The position numbers were made by a program, and so were the translations under genes. Positions 25,720 to 35,000 of a stretch of 58,324 nucleotides of DNA are shown here, piece after piece; position 1 is the first letter of the stretch; every line of letters starts with the position of its first letter. The DNA lies in contig JBBDRQ010000011.1 in assembly GCA_040905365.1 (NCBI GenBank), positions 1 through 58,324 on the forward strand, given 5' to 3'. The DNA is from JAHWKV01 sp040905365. Lineage in GTDB: Bacteria; Actinomycetota; CADDZG01; JAHWKV01. Under the pieces are notes generated by a model that searched no databases, was not told where the DNA came from, and saw only the letters and a program-made list of their open reading frames with translations.

Positions 25720-26652
25720 TTGAAAGCGGTAGTTACCGGCGGAGCCGGGTTTATCGGCAGCCACCTCGCTGAACGCCTCCAAGCCGAGGGTCGCGAGGTC
25801 AAAGTCGTCGACAACCTCAGCTCCGGCGAACAGCGACTGGAATTCCTCGAGTCCGCCGGTATAGCGGTCGACCCGGTCGACATCCGCGACCCGGCCTGCA
25901 CAGAGCTCATCGAGAGTTTTGCCCCCGACGAGATCTACCATCTGGCCGCTCAGATGGACGTACGGCGCTCGGTACAGGATCCCATCTACGACGCCGACGT
26001 CAATGTGCTGGGAACGGTAAGGGTGCTGCAGGCCGCAGTCAAGGTGGGCGCCAGAGTGATGGCCGCGTCCTCCGGTGGGTGCATCTACGGGGAGGCTCCT
26101 GCGCATATGCTGCCGCTCGACGAGAGCGCCCCACGCAACCCGGACTCGCCGTACGGGATCACCAAATCGGTTATGGAGGACTACCTGCGCTTTTTTCGGG
26201 CCACGCAGGGGCTCGACTACGTCGCGCTGGCGCTCGGCAACGTTTACGGTCCACGCCAGGACCCCTTCGGGGAGGCGGGGGTGGTCGCCATTTTCGTGCA
26301 GCGGCTGCTCGATGGGCGACCTTGCGTCATCTACGGCGACGGCGAGCAGACCCGAGACTTTTGCTACGTGGCCGATGTGGTGGACGCGTTCGTCGCGGCT
26401 GGGGGATACGGGGCGGGTGAGCTGTTCAACATCGGCACTTCCATCGAGACCGGTGTCAACGAACTGTACCGGGCCCTGGCCGGTATCTGTGGGGTGCAGA
26501 GCGCGCCTGACTACGAGCCGCCTCGACGGGGTGAGCTGCAGCGCAGTTGCCTGGACAGCGGCAAGGCCAAACGATTGCTGGGCTGGACGCCCTCGACGGA
26601 TATGGACCGCGGCTTGCGCGAAACCGTTGAGTTCATCCGCAGCCGGGGGTGA
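25720..26652 (+). CDS. NAD-dependent sugar-nucleotide epimerase/dehydratase, GalE-like
   Basis: A 310-residue extended SDR enzyme: TGGAGFIGSHLAERL, VVDNLSSG, YHLAAQMDVRRSVQDP, then the catalytic region ASSGGCIYGE with the Tyr-Lys pair in SPYGITKS, followed by NVYGPRQDP and GDGEQTRDFCYV. It matches UDP-glucose/UDP-GlcNAc 4-epimerases of actinobacteria. The frame is open far upstream over the neighbouring gene, but the conserved fold begins at TTG 25720; no ATG or GTG fits. It may supply galactose or a related sugar to the glycan. Substrate is uncertain. Confidence 0.8.
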   Translation: MKAVVTGGAGFIGSHLAERLQAEGREVKVVDNLSSGEQRLEFLESAGIAVDPVDIRDPACTELIESFAPDEIYHLAAQMDVRRSVQDPIYDADVNVLGTVRVLQAAVKVGARVMAASSGGCIYGEAPAHMLPLDESAPRNPDSPYGITKSVMEDYLRFFRATQGLDYVALALGNVYGPRQDPFGEAGVVAIFVQRLLDGRPCVIYGDGEQTRDFCYVADVVDAFVAAGGYGAGELFNIGTSIETGVNELYRALAGICGVQSAPDYEPPRRGELQRSCLDSGKAKRLLGWTPSTDMDRGLRETVEFIRSRG

Positions 26653-26668
26653 TCCCGGCCGTGGACTC

Positions 26669-27382
26669 CTACAGGAACAGGTCGTCTTGCGGAGGTCTCA
26701 ACAGCTCCTGGATGCTGCCCCGTCCCCTGATGGGGTTGGCGCCGCGTACCACGGCTACCGGCACGCCCTCAGCTTTGCCCATGACCATCTCGGCCGTCCC
26801 GGCCAGCTCGTCGGCGATCGCGATGTTGGTGACCCCCAGCACGGTGCCGAAGGTGTCCTCGGTGTCACGGTAGTTGACGGTAGGAAGCAGGCCCGCCACG
26901 CCGATGGCCACGTTGGTCTGTCCGATCCGCCAGGCCCGCCCGAAGGTGTCGCAGATGATGACGGCAACGTCGGCTCCGGCCAGGTGGTTCAGCCGGCTGC
27001 GCAGCCGGCGAGCCGACCGGTCCGGATCCAGCGGCAGCAGGGTCACCCTACCCGGCTGCACGTTGGAGTTGTCTATACCGGCGCTGGCACAGACGAAACC
27101 GTGCCGGGTGCGGGTGATGAGCACGCCGTTGCGGCGCCGCATGACCGTGGCCCCGTCCTGCCGGACCATCAGGTCGCGCGCTTCGATGTTGCCCTTTTCC
27201 AACGACGCCGTGCGGCCCTCGGCCTTGGAAACGATCTTGTGTGTCACGACGACGACGTCGTCGTCGTGCAGGGTGAGGCCTCGTTGCGAGCAGGCGTGAA
27301 AGATCAAATCGGCCACCGGATCCCCCTCGGCCACCTCGCCGTCGAGCTTCACTGCAAACACGCTTAGATCGGCCTCGCTCAC
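26669..27382 (-). CDS. cofE: Coenzyme F420:L-glutamate ligase (CofE; FbiB N-terminal domain)
   Basis: Adds glutamate residues to F420-0 with GTP. Diagnostic segments are DDDVVVVTHKIVSKAEGR, RHGFVCASAGIDNSNV, VAVIICDTFGRAWRIGQTNVAIG and GTAEMVMGKAEGVPVAVVRG. From GTG 27382 it is 237 residues, the size of stand-alone CofE; mycobacterial FbiB carries an additional nitroreductase-like domain that is absent here. The start overlaps the fbiA stop as GTGA. It is convergent with the epimerase gene, 16 bases apart. Confidence 0.9.
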   Translation of the reverse strand: MSEADLSVFAVKLDGEVAEGDPVADLIFHACSQRGLTLHDDDVVVVTHKIVSKAEGRTASLEKGNIEARDLMVRQDGATVMRRRNGVLITRTRHGFVCASAGIDNSNVQPGRVTLLPLDPDRSARRLRSRLNHLAGADVAVIICDTFGRAWRIGQTNVAIGVAGLLPTVNYRDTEDTFGTVLGVTNIAIADELAGTAEMVMGKAEGVPVAVVRGANPIRGRGSIQELLRPPQDDLFL

Positions 27383-28290
27383 GAGATGACCTCCGCCGCC
27401 AGCCGGCGGGCCGCCCGGCGGTCGGTCATAACGGTGTCGGTGACCAGCGCCTTCATGTCGAGGGACGCTATTTGCGGCGCCAGCGCGGCGTCCTGGGTAT
27501 CCATGACGAAAGTGGCGCAAAAGTCTCTGTAGAGCTCTGCCACTCCCGCCGCGGTCGCCTCCGCCCCGACCGTGGGCATGAGGGCGGCGGCAGGTCCTTT
27601 TAGCGCCGCACCACCGATAATCGGCGACACCGCTGCCACGTCCGCCCGCCGCTGCGTCAACGCTTTGCGGATGCCGGGTACGGCCAGGATGGGACCGATG
27701 CTGAGCACGGGGTTGGAGGGGCACACGATGATGCGGCCGGCTTGTTCGATGGCTTCGATTACTCCAGGGGCCGGGGAGGCCTGATCGACTCCTTCGAAGC
27801 TCACTGCGGCTACCTCGTCGCTAAAGCCAAGCTTGACGAAGTACTCCTGGAAGTCCCTTACCTGCCCGCCGGTGGTGAGGATCTTGGTGCCGACTGAATC
27901 GTTGGTCATCGGTAGGATGCGGGCTGCAACGCCCAAGCCGGTGCGGATACGCTCGGCTACCGCGCCGAGAGTCAGACCCTCGCTCAGCCACTGGGTACGG
28001 GCCAGGTGGGTGCCCAGGTCCTGGTCCCGCAGGCTGAACCAGGTATCGAAGCCGAGAGAGGCCAGCTGGTCCAACGCCCGCGTGGTGTCGCCGGCAATGC
28101 CCCATCCGGCCTCGCCGACCATGCCGGCCAGGGTGTAGGTCACCGTGTCCAGGTCCGGGCATATGTGCAGCCCGTACAGTCGGAAGTCGTCGGCGGTGTT
28201 GCCTATGACCGTCACCGCTTCGGAGGTGGACTGCGTCAGCCCGGCCAGAAACTTGGCCGCTCCTACGCCGCCTGCCAGCGCGGTGATCAT
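27379..28290 (-). CDS. fbiA: 2-phospho-L-lactate/phosphoenolpyruvate transferase of F420 synthesis
   Basis: CofD/FbiA joins the activated phospho-three-carbon unit to Fo, giving (dehydro-)F420-0. It shows ALAGGVGAAKFLAGL, VIGNTADDFRLYGLHICPDLDTV (N-T-A-D-D and the D-L-D-T pocket), MTNDSVGTKILT, CPSNPVLSIGPILAVPGI and SPIIGGAALKGPA, all typical. ATG 28290 with GGATGG ahead is preferred; an ATG at 28365 would add 25 unconserved residues. It is transcribed divergently from fbiC and coupled to cofE. The guanylyltransferase CofC/FbiD that must feed it is not in this window. Confidence 0.92.
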   Translation of the reverse strand: MITALAGGVGAAKFLAGLTQSTSEAVTVIGNTADDFRLYGLHICPDLDTVTYTLAGMVGEAGWGIAGDTTRALDQLASLGFDTWFSLRDQDLGTHLARTQWLSEGLTLGAVAERIRTGLGVAARILPMTNDSVGTKILTTGGQVRDFQEYFVKLGFSDEVAAVSFEGVDQASPAPGVIEAIEQAGRIIVCPSNPVLSIGPILAVPGIRKALTQRRADVAAVSPIIGGAALKGPAAALMPTVGAEATAAGVAELYRDFCATFVMDTQDAALAPQIASLDMKALVTDTVMTDRRAARRLAAEVIS

Positions 28291-28374
28291 CGATCCATCC
28301 GATTCGGCAGAGCGAAAGGACGCGCCCTCGGGACGGCGGTTGTTTGGGCGAGCATGTGACCCCACATGGGTGAG

Positions 28375-28385
28375 GACAGTATCAT
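28375..28385. promoter_or_regulatory. Overlapping divergent -10 hexamers between fbiA and fbiC
   Basis: On the plus strand TATCAT (28380-28385) is followed by 6 bases and the fbiC ATG, with no Shine-Dalgarno, a leaderless layout. On the minus strand TACTGT (28380-28375) could serve fbiA-cofE. The two hexamers share one base pair, so polymerase could not occupy both at once. No convincing -35 is seen. Confidence 0.4.
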
Positions 28386-28391
28386 CGGCGC

Positions 28392-30776
28392 ATGGCGCTA
28401 AACCAAGTGCGGGACGCGCACGATCTGGTCGCCCCGCTGCGGGCAGGCTCGGCGCAGGAACTGATAGACGAGGCCGCAGCGGTTAGGGACCGGGCTTGGG
28501 GCAACATCGTCACCTACTCTCCTAAGGTATTTATCCCGCTAACGAAGCTGTGCCGGGACGTGTGTCACTACTGTACTTTCGCTCGCCCTCCGATCGAAGG
28601 CAGGCAAGCGTACATGACCATGGACGAGGTGCTGGAGCTGGCACGCGGGGCCGCAGACGCCGGCTGCCGGGAGGCGCTTTTCACTCTCGGCGACAAGCCC
28701 GAGCTGCGCTACCGAGTTGCCCGCGAGGAGCTTCAGGCCATGGGGTACGAGACGACGCTCGAGTACCTGGCCGCGGCCGCCCAGGCGGTGATGGACGACA
28801 CGGGTCTGCTTCCCCACCTCAACCCGGGGATCATGCAGCCGCAGGAGCTGCGGTACCTGCGCAAGACGGCGCCGTCGATGGGCATAATGCTCGAGTCCAC
28901 CTCAACCACACTCCTGGAAAAGGGCGGCGCCCACCACGGCTCGCCGGACAAGGTGCCCGCGCTGCGGCTGGACACCATTGACGAGGCTGGCCGGCAACGG
29001 GTTCCGTTCACCACAGGGCTTTTGATCGGTATAGGGGAAGATTGGTCCGATCGCGTCGAGACGCTGTGGGCGATCCGGCGTTCCCATGAGCAGTTCGGCC
29101 ACATACAAGAGGTAATCGTCCAAAACTTCAGGGCCAAGCCCGACACCCTCATGCGCGACCATACCGAGCCCGGCCTCGAGGAGATGATGGGCACCATCGC
29201 TTTGGCACGGTTGATCCTGCCCGAGGAGGTAAGCGTCCAGGCGCCTCCCAACCTGGCCGACTTCTCCTCGTCGCACAACGGTTCGCAGCCCGGCGCCGAC
29301 ACTCCGCTGGCCGGTTACCTGCAGGCCGGTATCAACGACTGGGGCGGCGTGTCGCCGGTGACCGTGGATCACGTGAACCCCGAAGCGCCGTGGCCGGCGA
29401 TCGAGCGCCTACGGGAGCTAACGGAGTCATCGGGTTTCATGCTCATGCCGAGATTAGGCGTCTACCCCCGGTATGCCTTCGACCCGGACTGGGTCGACCG
29501 CAAGGTCCGCCCCAAGGTCCTTACGATGGCCGACACCTCCGGTCTGGACCGCGACCCATCCTGGTTCGCCGGGCAAGCCGAGGACCCGCCTGACCTGCTC
29601 GCCGATGCGGTCGGTTGGTCTCGAAGTGAGTCGGTCCGCTGCCGCGCCGAGTTCGAGCGGGTGCTGGACAAGGCCCGTGAGCGCAAAGAGCTGAACGAGG
29701 ACGACATGACCCTGCTCTTCTCGGCCCGAGGACCCGAGCAGGACGAGTTGTTCGCCGCTGCGGACCACCTGCGCCGGGAGGCCAGCGGAGACACGGTCAC
29801 CTTCGTGGTCAACCGCAACATCAACTACACCAACATGTGCTACTTCAAATGCGGGTTCTGCGCCTTCAGCAAGGGCCCCAAGTCCCTGAACCTGCGGGGC
29901 GACCCGTATTTGCTCGATATGGAGGAGATCGCCCGGCGAACCGTCGAGGCCTACATGGCCGGCGCCACCGAGGTGTGTTTGCAGGGCGGCATCCATCCGT
30001 CGTTCACGGGCGACTTCTACGTCGAGGTCGCCGAGACCATCAAAAATGCTGTGCCCGACATCCATATCCACGCTTTTAGCCCCCTGGAGGTGTGGCAGGG
30101 CGCCGCCACCAAGGGCGTAACGATCAAGGACTTTCTATGGGAGCTCAAGGATGCCGGCCTTTCCACGCTGCCCGGCACCGCAGCCGAGATCCTCGACGAC
30201 CGGGTTCGGGCGATTATCTGTCCGGACAAACTAAACACCGCGCAGTGGTCCGAAGTCGCGATGACCGCTCATGAGCTGGGTCTGAAGATGAGCACCACCA
30301 TCATGTTCGGACATGCCGACACCTATCGCTCCTGGGCGCGCCATCTCGGCGTGCTGCGCGACATCCAAAAGAAGACCGGTGGCTTCACCGAGTTCGTACC
30401 GCTTCCGTTTGTGCACATGGCCGCACCCTTGTACCTGAAGGGCAAAGCCCGCCGGGGGCCCACCTACGAGGAGTCCCTGCGGATGCACTCGGTTGCCCGT
30501 CTGGCCTTGCACCCGTGGATCACCAACATTCAGGTTTCCTGGGTGAAGATGGGCCCGAAGGGGTCGCAGATGGCGCTCAACTCCGGCTGCAACGATCTTG
30601 GCGGAACCTTGATGAACGAGATCATCTCCCGCTCTGCCGGAGCGTCGCATGGCCAGGAGCTCGGCCCGCAAGACATGCAGCGGCTTGCTACGGAAATAGG
30701 CCGTCCGTGGGCCCGCCGCAGCACCCTGTACGAGATTCTGGAGTCCAACTCGGCTCAGAGTGCGGCCGGAGGTTAG
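28392..30776 (+). CDS. fbiC: FO synthase, fused CofG-CofH radical SAM enzyme
   Basis: A 794-residue fusion making the deazaflavin Fo from tyrosine and the flavin precursor 5-amino-6-ribitylaminouracil. The first half (CofG-like) has the radical SAM cluster motif CRDVCHYCTF near residue 55, then LFTLGDKPELR and LESTSTTLLEKGG. The second half (CofH-like, from about residue 470) has MCYFKCGFCAFSKGPKS, AYMAGATEVCLQGGIHP and GKARRGPTYEESLRMHSVAR. Both CxxxCxxC clusters are intact. It is the standard actinobacterial one-gene form and is divergent from fbiA. Confidence 0.95.
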   Translation: MALNQVRDAHDLVAPLRAGSAQELIDEAAAVRDRAWGNIVTYSPKVFIPLTKLCRDVCHYCTFARPPIEGRQAYMTMDEVLELARGAADAGCREALFTLGDKPELRYRVAREELQAMGYETTLEYLAAAAQAVMDDTGLLPHLNPGIMQPQELRYLRKTAPSMGIMLESTSTTLLEKGGAHHGSPDKVPALRLDTIDEAGRQRVPFTTGLLIGIGEDWSDRVETLWAIRRSHEQFGHIQEVIVQNFRAKPDTLMRDHTEPGLEEMMGTIALARLILPEEVSVQAPPNLADFSSSHNGSQPGADTPLAGYLQAGINDWGGVSPVTVDHVNPEAPWPAIERLRELTESSGFMLMPRLGVYPRYAFDPDWVDRKVRPKVLTMADTSGLDRDPSWFAGQAEDPPDLLADAVGWSRSESVRCRAEFERVLDKARERKELNEDDMTLLFSARGPEQDELFAAADHLRREASGDTVTFVVNRNINYTNMCYFKCGFCAFSKGPKSLNLRGDPYLLDMEEIARRTVEAYMAGATEVCLQGGIHPSFTGDFYVEVAETIKNAVPDIHIHAFSPLEVWQGAATKGVTIKDFLWELKDAGLSTLPGTAAEILDDRVRAIICPDKLNTAQWSEVAMTAHELGLKMSTTIMFGHADTYRSWARHLGVLRDIQKKTGGFTEFVPLPFVHMAAPLYLKGKARRGPTYEESLRMHSVARLALHPWITNIQVSWVKMGPKGSQMALNSGCNDLGGTLMNEIISRSAGASHGQELGPQDMQRLATEIGRPWARRSTLYEILESNSAQSAAGG

Positions 30777-30860
30777 CGCCATCACTGCACGGCGCGGTTT
30801 GGCTGGAAATGTTCTGTATGCGGGTGAAAGTCCGCGTGTCGAGGGCAAGGGGGTCTACCA

Positions 30861-31961
30861 TTGCTGGTGATGGCTGATCAGGTTCGTTCCAACGCCGCCG
30901 AGGGCAGCGACAGTATCGACCAGCTCCTGGCTTCTGCGCTGGCCGAGCAGTCCCGCGAGAAGCGAATGCTCATCGACGCGGTGCACGCGGCCCGCGACGC
31001 TCTTCGCAGGTCCGAAAGCGAGCTCCAGGAAATCCGGGATCTGATCACCGGCCGGGACGAGACGCTTTCCGAGATGCTGCTTCGGGTGCAGACGATCGAG
31101 GAGTGGTCGCACCGGGTCTCTGCTCAGCTGGACAGGATGCCCGCCACCATCAGCGAGTCGCTGGCTTCCTCGGAGGAGTTGGAAGACAGGCTCAAATCCG
31201 CCAACGACGATCTTTTGACCGACATCCGTGAAGACCAGGTCGAGGTGGTCAGAGTTCTAGGGCGAACGTTCGATACCGCGCTGGCCGACGTGCGCAGGCA
31301 GCTGGCTTCCGCCCGGCAGGACTACATGGAACAACTGTCGGCAGCCACTGAGCAGGTGATCGAGAAGAACAACGCGACCGCCGAGTTGATGGTGGAGCAT
31401 CTGGTGGGGTACCTGACCAAGCGCGACGAGACCATGCACAGGGCCCGGGAGCAAATGCTGATCGACATGTTCCAAAGGCTTGGCGCTTCGTTGGGCAGCC
31501 GCTCCAGCAAGAAGGTTTCCAAGGCTATGGGGACCACCTCGCCGCCGCAGGCCAGGTCTCCGGAAACTCCCTCCGGTCCAAAGTTCAAGGCGCCCCGCAT
31601 GCGGCGGAGCGAGCGGCAGCCACCGGTCGACCCCAAACGCGGACCCCAACCTCCGGAACCGCAGCGGGGACCGGTCCAGCTGCCTACCCGGGAATTTGTC
31701 GACCGCGGCTATCAACGGGAGGTGCAGTTGAGCCCGGAGCATCAGGAGCCGTTCGGCTCCGGAGCGGATGATTCGATGACCAGGGACGAGCTGGCCCGTG
31801 AGTACTTGAAAGAGCCTCCGCCGGAGCGCTGGGACGGCTCCGGACCCGCGTTAGGCAGGGGTGAGTTCGAGGACGATTTCTTTGGCGGACCTCAAGGGGG
31901 GCCATCCCCTCAGATGCGGCCGGGGCCCGACCGGATCGGAGGACCGCCTCGCGATGCCTGA
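30861..31961 (+). CDS. Coiled-coil protein of unknown function
   Basis: I do not recognise this protein of about 366 residues. Residues about 20-215 are predicted continuous helix rich in Glu, Arg, Leu and Gln (EKRMLIDAVHAARDALRRSE, VRRQLASARQDYMEQLSAA), likely a dimeric coiled coil. The second part is disordered and rich in Pro, Gly, Arg and Asp (PPRDA end). No signal peptide or membrane helix is present. The start is uncertain: TTG 30861 has AAGGGGG upstream, while GTG 30867 and ATG 30870 lie 5 and 8 bases behind a TACCAT hexamer. It stands alone between fbiC and the large GT2 gene. Confidence 0.6.
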   Translation: MLVMADQVRSNAAEGSDSIDQLLASALAEQSREKRMLIDAVHAARDALRRSESELQEIRDLITGRDETLSEMLLRVQTIEEWSHRVSAQLDRMPATISESLASSEELEDRLKSANDDLLTDIREDQVEVVRVLGRTFDTALADVRRQLASARQDYMEQLSAATEQVIEKNNATAELMVEHLVGYLTKRDETMHRAREQMLIDMFQRLGASLGSRSSKKVSKAMGTTSPPQARSPETPSGPKFKAPRMRRSERQPPVDPKRGPQPPEPQRGPVQLPTREFVDRGYQREVQLSPEHQEPFGSGADDSMTRDELAREYLKEPPPERWDGSGPALGRGEFEDDFFGGPQGGPSPQMRPGPDRIGGPPRDA

Positions 31962-32011
31962 GGCCGGCTGAGCGCGGGCCTCTGGGAGAACCTGAGCGGT
32001 ACCTAGCATCT

Positions 32012-32017
32012 TATAAT
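32012..32017 (+). promoter_or_regulatory. TATAAT hexamer upstream of the large GT2-membrane gene
   Basis: A consensus -10 about 50 bases before the ATG at 32069. A second hexamer TACTGT (32055-32060), 8 bases before the ATG, could give a leaderless transcript. Between them AAGGAGG (32030-32036) is not placed to serve any start in frame and can pair with CTCTCCT just after it. Confidence 0.4.
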
Positions 32018-32068
32018 CCGCAGGGCCCCCAAGGAGGCTCTCCTGCACGCCCAGTACTGTTTTAGCCG

Positions 32069-35000
32069 ATGAATGAAGTAGCTTACGGGGCCGAGCCGCG
32101 CGTTTTGGTCGTGGTCGTTGCCCACAACGGCGGTCAGTGGCTGAACGAATGCCTCACCTCCATCGCGTCACAGGACTACCGGCGGCTTCGTCTGCTGGTG
32201 GTCGACAACGGCTCGCGCGAGCCGGTAGCCCCGCTGGTGGCTCGCTACGCCCCGCGGGCGGAGATGATGCGGTCAGAGCGCAACCTGGGCTTCGGCGCGG
32301 CGTGCAACGCCGGCTTAGAGGCCAGTAAGTACACGCATAACGCCGACTATTTCCTGTTTCTCCACGACGATGTTGCGCTGCAGTCCGGGGCTGTTCGCAT
32401 GCTGGTCAACGCGGCGGAGGAGACCTCGGCCGGTGTGGTCGGGGGCAAGGGTCTGGACTGGAACAGGCCGCAGGTCCTGCTGGAGGTCGGAATGTCGGCC
32501 GACCAGTTCTGCGTGCCCTACTCCGGCCTGGACGAGGGTGAGATCGACCAAGGGCAGTACGAGGCGATGTCGGAGACGCTGTACGTGACCAACGCGTGTT
32601 TCCTGGTTTCTAGATCTTTGGCCGAGCGCTGCGGCCTGTTCGATGGTGCCTACTTCGCTTTCGGAGAGGACCTCGATCTGTGTTTGCGCGCGCGGCTGGC
32701 CGGGTTCAAGGTGGTGTTCCAGCCCAAGGCGCGCTTCCGGCACGCAGCTGCTCTGAGCAACGACATCAGGCCTCTTACTGCTCCGATAGAGGCTCGGGGG
32801 CTGATGATCCGGCGCAACCAGCTGCGGACCATCGCCAAGAACATGGCCGGGCCCCGGATGGTCCTTTCGCTGGCTATGTGTGGGTTGCTGGGCGTGATGA
32901 AGACGATGGCGTTGGTTGCGTTCCGGCGTTTTGACGAGATTCCCGATTATCCAAGAGCGGGTATGGCGTTCTTGCGCTCCCTTCCTAAGGTTATGGTGCG
33001 CCGCAGGGCCGTTCAAAAGCGCCGCCGGGTGCGCGACCGGACGATTCGGCGCTTTATGATCCGCGACTCGCACCGGCTACGCCTGCAGATCGAGCGTCGG
33101 TTTAGACAGTGGGACAAAGGAAGCCTGGCGTTCGGAGCCCAAAAGCTGTCCAACCTGTCGGTACCAGCGCTGCGGCAAAGACTCAGTTCGTGGCTTCACC
33201 AGCCTCTTATGCTTTCGACTTTGCTTATCGGCTTCATCGGTGTGGTGGCCATGAGAAAGGTGCTTCTCGGAGGCCCGATCGCCGGCGGGTCGCTGTGGCC
33301 ATTCCCCGACGACGGCGCGCGGTTTATCGCGGAGTACCTGTCCGGGTGGCGCAATGCAGGACTCGGTACCGAGTCCGCGGCACCCGCCGCATTTCCGTTG
33401 CTGTGGGTCGCCAACCTACTGGCGTTCGGCAAGCCTGTGCTGGCGCAAAAGCTTCTGATTTTGTTCGGCTATATCCTAGGGCTGACGGGTATTGCCAGAC
33501 TGGTCAAGCGCACCAGCAAGTCGCCGGTGGCCAGGGTAGTGGCTGTGGCCGTGTACGGGCTGTCTCCGGTGGTTCACCTGATCGTGTCCAGCGGAGACCT
33601 CGGGGCCCTGGCTCTGTTCGCCGGCCTGCCGTTCGCGCTGGGTCTGAGCCTTAGCATTATCGCCTCGGGGGCAGCACCGGACGCACCGCCGGTTCGAGCC
33701 GCGACGCCATTGGCGGCCGACAACTTGGTGGCCGATGCGGCGCGCTTGGCGTTGATTGTGGTCGCCGTGGTCGCCCTGGCTCCTTCGTCGATGGTGGCGT
33801 TCGTACTGCTGTTCGGGCTGATGGTTCTGGGTCGCTGGCTTACCGGGGCGAAGGGCGACGAGTTCTTGCGCCGGATTAAGTTCTTGTTCCTGGCTCCGGC
33901 CATGGCCGGGCTGGTGCTGATTCCGTGGATTTTTGAGGGGCTCCGGCCGAGCGGAGCCATCTTTGGACCTTTGTTCTCGGGCCTGCGCAGCCATTTCTAC
34001 CCTCTGTGGCGGGGGGTGAGCTTTCAGGACATGTTCCTATTGAACATGGACAATGTTTTCGGCGGCTTGGTCACCGCCACGATCGTGGGGGGCGCTTTGC
34101 TGTTGACGACGCCCTCCCGCCGGGCCGAGGCCCGGCTGCTGTCGGTAGGTGCGGTCGGGTTTGCGCTGGTGGGAGGCATGGCCGGTAAGGGCCTGATCCC
34201 GACACCCGTGGCTTCTCCGGCCATCTGGATGGGCTTCCTGTTGGTGATCATGGCGTTGCTGGCGTCGCACTTGGTGTCGGGCTTGCAGGAAGAGCTGCCT
34301 AGGCACGCCTTCGGCTGGCGACACAAGTTTGCGATACCGGTCTCCAGCGTGACTCTGGCGGTCGGGTTTGCGATCGGGTGGGTACCGCCGCTGCTTAGCT
34401 GGGACCGGCCGGCGGCGAGTTTCGCCGGCGGTACGGCCGAGCTCAGCTCGTCGGTGTCGACCTTTTTCCGGACGACGGCGGCGCAGGTCGGGGACTTCAG
34501 GGTTCTGTGGTTGGGGGATCGCTGGAGCGATCCGGTCCGGGCCGGCCTCGGAACAGCCAAGGGTGAGGACTTTTTCATCACCGGGTCCGAGGGCCTGACG
34601 CTGCTGGACGCGTTCCCGCACCCGCCAGCGCAAGGGGAGCGCCGGCTGGAGCAGGCTGTCGACGCCATGATGGATCTCAGGCTCCACCTGGCCGGTCACC
34701 TGCTCGGTCCGGCCAACGTGCGGTTTATAGTCGTGGACCCGGACGACAGCCGGACCATGGATGCGCTTGCCCGGCAACGCGATGTGGCGCTGGAGCAGCA
34801 GCAGGAGGGTGTGGCCATCTTCCGAAATCTCCAGTGGCTTCCGCGCGCCAGTTTTGCCCCTGCCGGCCTGGCCGAGGGCACGGCGGAGGCCGACGACACC
34901 GAGGCGTTGATGCTGGCTCGGTGGACCGGAGGACGTCAGATACCCGCTCGGTCGCCGAGCAAGTTCACGATCGATGTCCCCCGCACGTCCCATACGCAGG

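Noticed and set aside
30785..30860. Riboswitch or intron-like hairpin (GCGGGTGAAAGTCCGCG) before the coiled-coil gene
   Set aside because: A single hairpin without a recognisable aptamer core or intron domain.
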